Origin: an uncultured Cyanobium sp. | GTDB lineage: Bacteria > Cyanobacteriota > Cyanobacteriia > PCC-6307 > Cyanobiaceae | DNA: 7,422 nucleotides | Assembly (NCBI GenBank): GCA_937919075.1 | Contig: CALFOF010000178.1 | Span: 1-7,422 of the forward strand | Direction of reading: 5' to 3' | In this document: piece after piece, positions 1 through 5,870 of the stretch | Layout: the number at the start of each line of letters is the position of its first letter | How positions within the stretch are numbered: position 1 is the first letter of the stretch | The notes under the pieces: generated by a model | Told to the model about the DNA's origin: nothing | What the model saw: the letters and a program-made list of their open reading frames with translations, nothing else | Database searches by the model: none | Position numbers and translations under genes: made by a program

Positions 1-215
1 GCCAGGGCGTAGCCATCCATGATCGAGGCGCGAAAGCCCGGCACCGCCGCCGCCGCCAGCACCGGCGCCGCACTCACGCGGCCCAGGGCCTGCGCCAGCG
101 GCAGCGTTTCGCTGCCGGCCAGGGGCGTGAGCGCGGCCAGCACCTGGCGGCGGGCCTCGTCGAGCGGCAGGCCTTCGCGGGGGTAGGGCTCAAGCGGTGC
201 CGCGTTGTTGCTCAT
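1..215 (-). CDS. moeA: Molybdopterin molybdotransferase MoeA, N-terminal part (cut by window edge)
   Basis: MoeA inserts molybdate into adenylylated molybdopterin, the last step of molybdenum-cofactor synthesis in the cytoplasm. Only the first 71 codons are present. Reading the minus strand from the ATG at 215-213 gives a protein starting MSNNAAPLEPYPREGLPLDE. It continues with the family's typical N-terminal pattern: an LPLAQALGRV segment (about residues 39-48), then an alanine-rich stretch leading to PGFRASIMDGYALA at the edge. The PGF...S.MDGYA motif is the hallmark of MoeA domain I. The start lies 13 bases beyond the moaC stop, on the same strand, so the two are very likely co-transcribed. 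There is no clear Shine-Dalgarno sequence before this ATG, so translation may depend on coupling to moaC. The catalytic MoCF domain lies outside the window. The identification is firm for family; which paralogue it is cannot be told from this fragment. Confidence 0.93.
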   Translation of the reverse strand, partial: MSNNAAPLEPYPREGLPLDEARRQVLAALTPLAGSETLPLAQALGRVSAAPVLAAAAVPGFRASIMDGYAL

Positions 216-228
216 CAGGGGTGACGGC

Positions 229-744
229 TCAGGAGGGCACGGCGCCGGGATGGGACCAGCTGCCATGGCGTCCCCCCGTCTTGCTCAGCAGCCGCACCGG
301 GCCGATGGTCATGGCCGGATCGGCGGATTTGACCATGTCGTAGAGGGTGAGCAGGCCCACCTGCACCGCGGTGAGCGCCTCCATCTCCACGCCGGTGGGG
401 CCGGTGGTGCGCGCAGCGGCTTCCAGGCGCAGGCCGCAGCCATCGGCGCTGGGCTCGATGCGCACCTCCAGGCCCGTGAGCGCGATCGGGTGGCACAGGG
501 GGATCAGCTCCCAGGTGCGCTTGGCGCCCTGGATCGCCGCCACCCGCGCCACCGCCAGCACATCCCCCTTGGCGGCGCGGCCTTCGAGCACCAGCGCCAG
601 CACCGCCGGGGCCATGGTGATGAAGCCCTCGGCCACGGCGCGACGATCGCTGGCGGGGCGGTCGCCCACTTCCACCATGTGCACCTCACCGCTGGTGGTG
701 AGGTGGCTGAGCCGGTTTGGAGCAGCATCCATGGCGCCGATCAT
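229..744 (-). CDS. moaC: Cyclic pyranopterin monophosphate synthase MoaC
   Basis: MoaC works with MoaA to turn GTP into cyclic pyranopterin monophosphate, the first step of molybdenum-cofactor synthesis. The 171-residue product has the usual family length and aligns by eye along its whole length with E. coli MoaC. Visible blocks are HMVEVGDR (22-29), the KGD segment with Lys59, [12 protein letters not shown] (75-86, with the LCHP histidine at 85), [14 protein letters not shown] (114-127) and [11 protein letters not shown] (135-145). Lys59, Asp136 and Lys139 correspond to the residues known as catalytic in E. coli (Lys51, Asp128, Lys131). The usual Cys of the DMCK motif is Val here. The ATG at 744-742 is preferred over the in-frame ATG at 732-730 because a GGAGG lies 4 bases upstream of it. 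The gene sits 15 bases after the DM13 gene and 13 bases before moeA on the same strand. Confidence 0.96.
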   Translation of the reverse strand: MIGAMDAAPNRLSHLTTSGEVHMVEVGDRPASDRRAVAEGFITMAPAVLALVLEGRAAKGDVLAVARVAAIQGAKRTWELIPLCHPIALTGLEVRIEPSADGCGLRLEAAARTTGPTGVEMEALTAVQVGLLTLYDMVKSADPAMTIGPVRLLSKTGGRHGSWSHPGAVPS

Positions 745-748
745 GGCG

Positions 749-753
749 CCTCC
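749..753 (-). promoter_or_regulatory. Shine-Dalgarno sequence of moaC
   Basis: The minus strand reads GGAGG, then CGCC, then the ATG of moaC. It is one of the very few good ribosome binding sites in the window. It decides in favour of the ATG at 744 over the one 12 bases further in. It lies between the stop of the DM13 gene and moaC, consistent with a polycistronic message. Confidence 0.7.
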
Positions 754-759
754 GCAGGC

Positions 760-1209
760 CTATTTCGCGGGCTGGATCGGCGCCCAGGCCATGGTGGCGT
801 TGAACTGGCGGCACCAGATCAGCACCGACTTCTGCTTGCTCAGATCGATCGAGGCGGGGATCACGTAGGTCTGGCCGCCCTTGCTGGCCTTGAGCGGCGC
901 CAGCAGGGTGTAGCTGCCGGGCTTGAGCGGGTAGGCGGGCGGTTTGCTGCCGGCCAGGGGGGTGGCCGAAGGGCTGAAGGCCACCTTGAGATCGGGCGCC
1001 GTGTCGCTGGTCTTGAAGGTGGAGGTGAGCATCAGCAGGCGCTTGCCGCCCTGCTGCTTGATCACGAAGCCGCCGCTCACCGGTTTTTCGGCCCTGATGA
1101 ATGTGCCCTGGTGCTGCTTGAGCTCCATGGCCTGACCCGCCAGCATGGTGGTGCCGCTGAGGGCAAGCACCGCGGCGGCGCGGCTGAAGCTGGAAGGAAG
1201 GAACGCCAT
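760..1209 (-). CDS. Secreted DM13-domain protein
   Basis: The 149-residue protein begins with a signal-peptide-like segment: MAFLPSSFSR, a hydrophobic AAAVLAL core, and possible cleavage after AGQA at about residue 27. The rest is one DM13 domain (about residues 31-145). Its typical blocks are HQGTF (33-37), a SGGFVI strand (45-50), a TAPDLKVAFSP segment (70-80), PGSYTLLAPLK (97-107), a GGQTYVIPASIDL segment (111-123) and the terminal SVLIWCRQFNATMAWA (128-143) with the family's conserved Cys (Cys133). DM13 domains have been proposed from sequence to act in extracellular redox or electron transfer; the function of this cyanobacterial form is not established. The ATG at 1209 was chosen because it starts the signal peptide exactly; the open frame extends far upstream, but that is GC-rich non-stop sequence overlapping the divergent sigma gene. 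No Shine-Dalgarno sequence is visible. It is the first gene of an apparent DM13-moaC-moeA unit and diverges from the ECF sigma gene. Confidence 0.85.
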   Translation of the reverse strand: MAFLPSSFSRAAAVLALSGTTMLAGQAMELKQHQGTFIRAEKPVSGGFVIKQQGGKRLLMLTSTFKTSDTAPDLKVAFSPSATPLAGSKPPAYPLKPGSYTLLAPLKASKGGQTYVIPASIDLSKQKSVLIWCRQFNATMAWAPIQPAK

Positions 1210-1338
1210 TTCGGAACGATCGATGCCAACGGAGACGGAAGGGTTACCGGTGGCGGGCAGCGGCGGTTTGCTGGCCGCCGCAGGCGAACGCCGCTGGGCC
1301 CGCCCCATCCAATCCGGAACGTCGGCGGTATTTCCACC
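1210..1338. promoter_or_regulatory. Divergent intergenic region between the DM13 gene and the ECF sigma gene
   Basis: This 129-base region must hold the promoters for both the leftward DM13-moaC-moeA unit and the rightward sigma/anti-sigma/arsS unit. No convincing sigma-70 -35/-10 pair was seen. The only recurrent element is CGGAACG, at 1212-1218 and again at 1315-1321, with its reverse complement CGTTCCG at 1343-1349 just inside the sigma gene. GGAAC is the core of many ECF -35 elements, but no clear matching -10 element could be placed at the expected 16-17 base spacing. That leaves autoregulation by the ECF factor possible but unproven. Confidence 0.5.
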
Positions 1339-1349
1339 ATGCCGTTCCG
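1315..1349. repeat. Inverted repeat CGGAACG-N21-CGTTCCG over the sigma gene start
   Basis: CGGAACG at 1315-1321 is matched by its exact reverse complement CGTTCCG at 1343-1349, with 21 bases between. The sigma gene ATG (1339-1341) lies in the spacer. A third copy, CGGAACG at 1212-1218, sits 3 bases upstream of the DM13 start codon, and the shorter GGAACG recurs at 1200-1205 inside that gene. It could be an ECF -35 pair, an operator or chance; two 7-base arms in a GC-rich region are not strong evidence. Confidence 0.3.
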
Positions 1350-1935
1350 ATCCGCCCTCGCCGTGCCCGTGAGCCGCTCCGAACCGGAGGCCGCCGCCAC
1401 GCCGCCCCTGCCGACCGGCAGTGAGCAGCACCAGGATCTGGCTGCCCTCTACGACAGCTGCGGCGCGCCGGTCTACCGGTTGGCGCTGCGCCTGTGCCGC
1501 TCCCCGCAGGAAGCCGAAGACCTCTGCCACGACGTGTTCGTGCGCTACTGGCAGCAGGGCCGCTACGACCCGAAGCGGGGTCCGGTGCTGGCCTACCTGC
1601 TGTTGATGACCCGTTCGATGGCGTTCAACCGTCTGCAGCAGCGCCAGAACCGCTGGCAACTGGTGCAACGCTGGTCGTCCCAGCTGTTTCCGGCCGCTGT
1701 GCGCAACCCGCAGGAATGCGCCGAGGCCGACGACCTGGCCCAGCGGGTGCGCTCCGCCCTGGCGGAGATTCCCGCCAACCAGCGGCAGGTGTTGGAGATG
1801 GCCTACTACGAAGGACTGAGCCAGTCGGCGATCGCCGAGCGGCTGGAATTGCCCCTCGGCACAGTAAAAACCCGCGCCCGGCAGGGGCTGATTCGCCTGC
1901 GGATGCTGCTAAACGATTTCCACCCCCAGCCATGA
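1339..1935 (+). CDS. ECF-family RNA polymerase sigma factor (SigK/RskA-paired type)
   Basis: The 198-residue protein is an extracytoplasmic-function sigma factor, which redirects RNA polymerase to a stress regulon. Region 2 spans about residues 33-103: DLAALYDSCGAPVYRLALRL, the core-binding stretch AEDLCHDVFVRYWQQ (59-73), then GRYDPKRGPVLAYLLLMTRS, the form typical of SigK-like ECFs. Region 4 spans about residues 135-192: IPANQRQVLEMAYYEGLSQS (144-163), then a helix-turn-helix ending LGTVKTRARQGLIRLR (173-188). Two normally conserved positions differ: the core-binding Gln after AEDL is His64, and the Asp of the usual RAID motif is Asn97. Four cysteines (41, 53, 63, 126) are unusual for so small a sigma factor. 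The ATG at 1339 is the first sensible start; about 30 residues precede region 2. Its stop overlaps the anti-sigma start as ATGA, indicating coupled translation. The regulon is unknown; autoregulation is likely from family precedent. Confidence 0.92.
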   Translation: MPFRSALAVPVSRSEPEAAATPPLPTGSEQHQDLAALYDSCGAPVYRLALRLCRSPQEAEDLCHDVFVRYWQQGRYDPKRGPVLAYLLLMTRSMAFNRLQQRQNRWQLVQRWSSQLFPAAVRNPQECAEADDLAQRVRSALAEIPANQRQVLEMAYYEGLSQSAIAERLELPLGTVKTRARQGLIRLRMLLNDFHPQP

Positions 1936-2654
1936 ACAGCGACCACCCCCTCAGCCACGGCGACGCCGCCGGCCAACCGTTCGACGTGGATGCCCTGCTG
2001 GCCGGCCACGCGCTCGGCGACCTCGATGAAGCGGAGCGCAGCCAGCTGGCCGAGCTGCTGCGGCAGCAGCCCGCCCTGCGCCAGCGGCTCGATCAATTCA
2101 GCACCACCCTGGAGCTGCTGCCCCTGGCCCTGCCCGCCACCAGCGCACCACCATCGGCACTGCGGCAGCGGCTGCTGGCGCGCCCGGCCCCGCCGCGTCT
2201 GCCCAGCCTGCTCGCCGCCGCCCTGGGCCTCGGTCTGCTGGCGGTGGGCGTGCAGCTGCACCGCACCCAAGCGCAACTGGCCCAGCTGCAGCAGCAACTG
2301 GCCACCAGTGGCGCGCCGCTCAGCGCTGTCAGCCGGCAGATGCCGCTGCGGGCGCTGACGGGCGCGTCAGCCACCAGCGGCACGGTGATCGTCACCGGCA
2401 ACCCCAGCCACAACATGCTGCTGGTGGAGGGGCTGCCGCCAGCGCCGCCCGATCACACCTATCGGCTCTGGGCCAAGGTGAACGGCCGCCTGGTGGGCTG
2501 TGTGCCCTTCGTACCCGACGCCAAGGGCCATGTGGCGATGCCGATTCCCACCTCCCCCACCAGCCAGGCCAGCAGCGTGTCGGTCAGCATTGAGCCGCTC
2601 GGCGGCCACGGCGCTAAACCCGCAGGCCGCCAGGTACTCGGCGACACCATCTGA
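1932..2654 (+). CDS. RskA-like membrane anti-sigma factor
   Basis: The 240-residue protein is predicted to hold the upstream sigma factor at the inner membrane until a signal triggers release. It has a cytoplasmic N-terminal part with the anti-sigma pattern ALLAGHALGDLDEAERSQLA (21-40) and a helix ending at about residue 67. A single transmembrane segment follows (about 91-109, PSLLAAALGLGLLAVGVQL). Next is a Gln-rich, probably coiled-coil stalk (110-124) and a C-terminal RskA domain with the diagnostic LVEGLPPAPPDHTYRLWAKV (164-183) and VSVSIEPLGG (216-225). The HxxxCxxC zinc motif of ZAS anti-sigma factors is absent; the only Cys is Cys190 in the outer domain, so direct zinc or thiol sensing of the RsrA type is unlikely. 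The start overlaps the sigma stop by 4 bases. The stop is only 13 bases before arsS, so the pair appears to head the arsS operon. Confidence 0.88.
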   Translation: MNSDHPLSHGDAAGQPFDVDALLAGHALGDLDEAERSQLAELLRQQPALRQRLDQFSTTLELLPLALPATSAPPSALRQRLLARPAPPRLPSLLAAALGLGLLAVGVQLHRTQAQLAQLQQQLATSGAPLSAVSRQMPLRALTGASATSGTVIVTGNPSHNMLLVEGLPPAPPDHTYRLWAKVNGRLVGCVPFVPDAKGHVAMPIPTSPTSQASSVSVSIEPLGGHGAKPAGRQVLGDTI

Positions 2655-2667
2655 CCCCAGCCGCGAG

Positions 2668-3666
2668 ATGTCCGCCCAGCCCCCCAGCCCCTGCCGGCCC
2701 GCCATGGCCCCCACCCCCTTCCCCGCGCTGCAACGCCAGGGGCTCGACACCCTGCAGGTGAACCTCACCTACCGCTGCAACCAGGCCTGCGTGCACTGCC
2801 ACGTGAACGCCGGCCCCACCCGCACCGAAAGCATGACGGCGGACACCCTGGCGCTGATCCCGCCGGTGCTGAAGGCCCGCGCGCTGCGTTGCCTCGATCT
2901 CACCGGCGGCGCGCCGGAGCTGCATCCCCAGTTCCGGGAGCTGGTGCGCCGCGCCCGCGCCCTGGGCGTGGAGGTGATCGACCGCTGCAACCTCACGATC
3001 CTGCAGGAGCCGGGCCAGGAGGATCTGGCCGACTTTCTGGCCACGCAGGGGGTCACGGTGGTGGCCTCGCTGCCTTGCTATCTGCAGGACAACGTGGAGC
3101 GCCAGCGGGGCTCCGGCGTGTTCCAACGCAGCATCGACGGCCTGCGCCAGCTCAACGCGCTCGGCTACGGCCAACCGGGCACGGGCCTGGAGCTCAACCT
3201 GGTGTTCAACCCCCAGGGGCCGGTGCTGCCGCCGGAGCAGGGGCCGCTGGAGGCCGACTTCCGGCGCGTGCTGGCGGCCGATCACGGCGTGGTGTTCAAC
3301 CGGCTCTATGCCCTGGCGAACATGCCGGTGAAGCGCTTCGCGGCGGTGCTGGGCGCCCAGGGGCAGCTGGAAGGCTATCTGGAGCTGCTGCGCCGCAGCC
3401 ACAGCGACGCCAACCTGGAGCAGGTGATGTGCCGGCAATTGATCAGCGTGGATTGGCAGGGCTACCTCTACGACTGTGACTTCAACCAGCAACTGGGCCT
3501 GGTGATTGCGGGCGATCCGGCCGCCGCGGCGGGGCCTGACAACCGCCCCCACCTGCGCGATCTGCTGCAGCGCGACCCCAGCGGCGATCCGATCCAGGTG
3601 GCCGACCACTGCTTCGGCTGCACCGCCGGCAGCGGCTCCAGCTGCAGCGGGGCGCTGGCGGCTTGA
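2668..3666 (+). CDS. arsS: ArsS-like radical SAM enzyme of arsenosugar biosynthesis
   Basis: ArsS-family enzymes use an iron-sulfur cluster and S-adenosylmethionine to join a 5'-deoxyadenosyl group to dimethylarsenite made by ArsM, giving the precursor of arsenosugars. The 332-residue product has the signature LQVNLTYRCNQACVHCHVNA (29-48), with cluster cysteines 37, 41 and 44 in CxxxCxxC spacing. AGPTRTESM (48-56) and the GGAPE glycine motif (80-84) follow. The family's C-terminal Cys-rich domain (DUF3641 type) shows Cys255, a YLYDCDFNQQLG block (267-278) and the terminal ADHCFGCTAGSGSSCSGALA (312-331) with Cys315, 318 and 326, probably binding a further cluster or substrate arsenic. Family members of related type can carry selenocysteine; here all visible positions are ordinary Cys codons. 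The ATG at 2668 is taken, but the ATG at 2704 (MAPTPFPALQRQGL...) resembles the N-termini expected of homologues and is equally possible. No arsM is in the window. Confidence 0.88.
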   Translation: MSAQPPSPCRPAMAPTPFPALQRQGLDTLQVNLTYRCNQACVHCHVNAGPTRTESMTADTLALIPPVLKARALRCLDLTGGAPELHPQFRELVRRARALGVEVIDRCNLTILQEPGQEDLADFLATQGVTVVASLPCYLQDNVERQRGSGVFQRSIDGLRQLNALGYGQPGTGLELNLVFNPQGPVLPPEQGPLEADFRRVLAADHGVVFNRLYALANMPVKRFAAVLGAQGQLEGYLELLRRSHSDANLEQVMCRQLISVDWQGYLYDCDFNQQLGLVIAGDPAAAAGPDNRPHLRDLLQRDPSGDPIQVADHCFGCTAGSGSSCSGALAA

Positions 3667-5870
3667 CGGCCAACGCCGCTGCAAGTGGCGCCTGGCGCTG
3701 GCTGTTGCTGCTGGCGCTGGCGCTGCTGGTGGCGCTGTTCTTCCTGCTGGATCTGCCCCAGACGCTCAGCGTCGAGGCCCTGCGCGACGCCCGCAGCGAG
3801 CTGCTGGCCTGGCGCCAGCGGGCCCCGCTCAGCGCCGCCGCCGCCTACGCCCTTGTCTACGTGCTGGTCACCGGGCTCTCGCTGCCCGGTGCCGCCGTGC
3901 TGACGCTGGCCGGTGGCGCGGTGTTCGGGCTGGGGCTCGGCACCCTGCTGGTGTCGTTCGCCTCCAGCGCCGGCGCCACCATCGCCTTCCTGCTGGCCCG
4001 CACCCTGCTGCGGCAGCCGGTGCAACAGCGTTTCGGCGCGCGGCTGGCACCGATCGAGGCGGGCCTGCGCCGCGACGGGGTGCTCTACCTGCTCAGCCTG
4101 CGGCTGGTGCCCGTGGTTCCCTTCTTTCTGGTGAACGTGGTGATGGGGCTCACCCCGCTCCCCACCCGCTCCTTTTATCTCGCCAGTCAGATCGGCATGT
4201 TGCCCGGCACCCTCGTCTACGTGAATGCCGGCACGCAGCTGGCGCAGCTGCGCAGCCTCGAGGGGATCCTCACGCCGCCGCTGCTGCTGTCGCTGGCGCT
4301 GCTGGCTGCCTTCCCCTGGATCGCGCGGCTGGCGCTGCAGGGCTGGAAGCGCTGGACGCTCTACCGCCCCTGGACCCGACCGGCCCGCTTCGATCGCAAC
4401 CTGATCGTGATCGGTGCCGGCGCGGCGGGGTTGGTCACCGCTTACATCGCCGCCGCCGTGAAGGCGAAGGTGACCCTGATCGAAGCCGATCGCATGGGCG
4501 GCGACTGCCTCAACACCGGCTGTGTGCCCAGCAAGGCCCTGATCGCCACGGCCCGGGCGGCGGCGCGCATGCGCCAGGCGGATCGCTACGGCCTGGCGCC
4601 CCACCACCCCACCGTGTCACTGCCGGTGGTGCTGGAGCGGGTGTTCGCCAAGGTGGCGGCGGTGGCCCCCCACGACAGCGCCGCGCGTTACGAGGGCCTG
4701 GGGGTGGAGGTGCTGCGCGGCCACGGCCGCCTGATCGACCCCTGGACCGTGGCGATCAGCGGCAGCGAGGGCGAGGAGCAACGGCTCACGGCGGCCGCGA
4801 TCGTGCTGGCCACCGGCGCCAGCCCGGTGCTGCCGGATCTGCCGGGCGCCGATGGGGTGGGTCTGCTCACCAGCGAAACGCTCTGGCAGGCCCTGCGGGA
4901 CTGTCCACTGGCGTCGCCGCGCCTCGTGGTGATGGGGGGCGGTCCAGTTGGTTGTGAACTGTCCCAGGCTCTGGCCCGTCTGGGCGCCCGGGTCACCCTG
5001 CTGCAGCGGGGCCCGCAGCTGCTCAGCCGCGAAGACCCCGACGCCGCCGCGCTGGTGCACCAGGCCCTGGAAGCCGATGGCGTGCAGGTGCTCACCGGCT
5101 GCACGGTGCGGGGCTTCTATCTCCGGCCACAAGACGCCGGTGGCGGACAGAAGGCCGTGTTGATCACCACCGGCGCTGCCGAAGCCGCCGTGCACAGCGA
5201 GCTGCTCTGCGATCAGGTGCTCTGCGCCATCGGCCGCCAGGCGCGGCTGAGCGGCTACGGCCTGGAGGAGCTGGGCATTCCCACCGGCCGCACGATCGAC
5301 ACCAACGCCGCCCTGCAGACCCTCTTCCCGAACATCTACGCCGCCGGGGATGTGGCCGGCCCCTGGCAGTTCACCCACACCGCCGCCCACCAGGCCTGGT
5401 ACGCCGCCGTCAACGCCCTGTTCGGGCCGTTCCGCCGCTTTCACGTCGATGGGCGGGTGATTCCGCGCACCACCTTCACCGATCCGGAGGTGGCCGGGGT
5501 GGGGCTCAATGAAGCGGAGGCCGCCCGTCAGGGGGTGGCGGTGGAGATCACCCGCTTTCCGCTGCACGAACTGGATCGGGCGATCGTGGAAAGCGCCGAA
5601 ACCGGCTTCGTCAAGGTGCTCACCCCGCCCGGCAGCGACAGGATCCTGGGGGTGTCGATCGTGGCGGAGCAGGCCGGCGAGCTGCTGGCGGAGTTCGTGC
5701 TGGCGATGCGCTGGCGGCTCGGGCTCGGCCGGATCCTCTCCACCATCCACGCCTACCCCACCTTTTCAGAAGCCAGCAAATCCGCCGCCGGAGCCTGGAA
5801 ACGGGCCCATGCCCCGCCACGCACCCTGGCGCTGCTGCAACGCTTCCACAGCTGGCGCCGCGGTCAATAA
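3663..5870 (+). CDS. TVP38/TMEM64 membrane domain fused to FAD-dependent (mercuric-reductase-like) disulfide oxidoreductase
   Basis: This 735-residue protein joins two families in one unbroken frame. Residues 1-230 form a TVP38/TMEM64 (DedA-superfamily) membrane domain with hydrophobic segments near 11-30, 57-75, 77-113, 140-162, 170-190 and 203-226. It has the conserved RLVPVVPFFLVNVVMGLTPL (147-166) and GMLPGTLVYVNAG (178-190). After a basic linker, residues 244-735 form a class I pyridine-nucleotide disulfide oxidoreductase: FAD motif GAGAAG (251-256) with Glu274, redox-active CLNTGC (Cys282/Cys287), ATGA (383-386), NAD(P)-binding GGGPVG (425-430), AGD (561-563), and a dimerisation domain ending HAYPTFSEA (697-705). 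Tyr699 stands where lipoamide dehydrogenase has its catalytic His, and the C-terminal Cys pair of true MerA is absent, so mercury reduction is not assured. The TTG at 3663 overlaps the arsS stop as TTGA; the first in-frame ATG would remove most of the membrane domain. Such fusions are known in bacteria, but their substrate is not established. Confidence 0.9.
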   Translation: MTANAAASGAWRWLLLLALALLVALFFLLDLPQTLSVEALRDARSELLAWRQRAPLSAAAAYALVYVLVTGLSLPGAAVLTLAGGAVFGLGLGTLLVSFASSAGATIAFLLARTLLRQPVQQRFGARLAPIEAGLRRDGVLYLLSLRLVPVVPFFLVNVVMGLTPLPTRSFYLASQIGMLPGTLVYVNAGTQLAQLRSLEGILTPPLLLSLALLAAFPWIARLALQGWKRWTLYRPWTRPARFDRNLIVIGAGAAGLVTAYIAAAVKAKVTLIEADRMGGDCLNTGCVPSKALIATARAAARMRQADRYGLAPHHPTVSLPVVLERVFAKVAAVAPHDSAARYEGLGVEVLRGHGRLIDPWTVAISGSEGEEQRLTAAAIVLATGASPVLPDLPGADGVGLLTSETLWQALRDCPLASPRLVVMGGGPVGCELSQALARLGARVTLLQRGPQLLSREDPDAAALVHQALEADGVQVLTGCTVRGFYLRPQDAGGGQKAVLITTGAAEAAVHSELLCDQVLCAIGRQARLSGYGLEELGIPTGRTIDTNAALQTLFPNIYAAGDVAGPWQFTHTAAHQAWYAAVNALFGPFRRFHVDGRVIPRTTFTDPEVAGVGLNEAEAARQGVAVEITRFPLHELDRAIVESAETGFVKVLTPPGSDRILGVSIVAEQAGELLAEFVLAMRWRLGLGRILSTIHAYPTFSEASKSAAGAWKRAHAPPRTLALLQRFHSWRRGQ

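Noticed and set aside
205..1338. Long plus-strand open frame running upstream into the sigma gene frame
   Set aside because: It lies antisense to moaC and the DM13 gene, whose products match known families closely. The translated sequence is His/Gly/Arg/Gln-rich without domain patterns, an effect of few stop codons in GC-rich DNA. The sigma protein begins at 1339.
1210..1668. Upstream extension of the DM13 reading frame on the minus strand
   Set aside because: The extension is antisense to the sigma factor, and the ATG at 1209 starts a clean signal peptide. The extra sequence is low-complexity and would place the signal peptide internally.
2889..3479. Second plus-frame open frame inside arsS
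   Set aside because: Ala/Gly/Pro/Arg-rich shadow translation; the radical SAM and Cys-rich motifs are in the other frame.
3468..4607. 379-codon minus-strand open frame under arsS and the fusion gene
   Set aside because: The product is Gln/Arg/Gly/His-rich with no domain features, and it mirrors the codon structure of two well-recognised plus-strand genes.
4617..5750. 377-codon minus-strand open frame under the oxidoreductase domain
   Set aside because: Same reason: compositional shadow antisense to a domain with all FAD, NAD and redox motifs intact.
3663..5870. Calling the flavoprotein a true mercuric reductase (merA)
   Set aside because: The CLNTGC pair fits, but the C-terminal vicinal cysteines and an N-terminal heavy-metal-binding domain are absent, and no merR, merT or merP is nearby.
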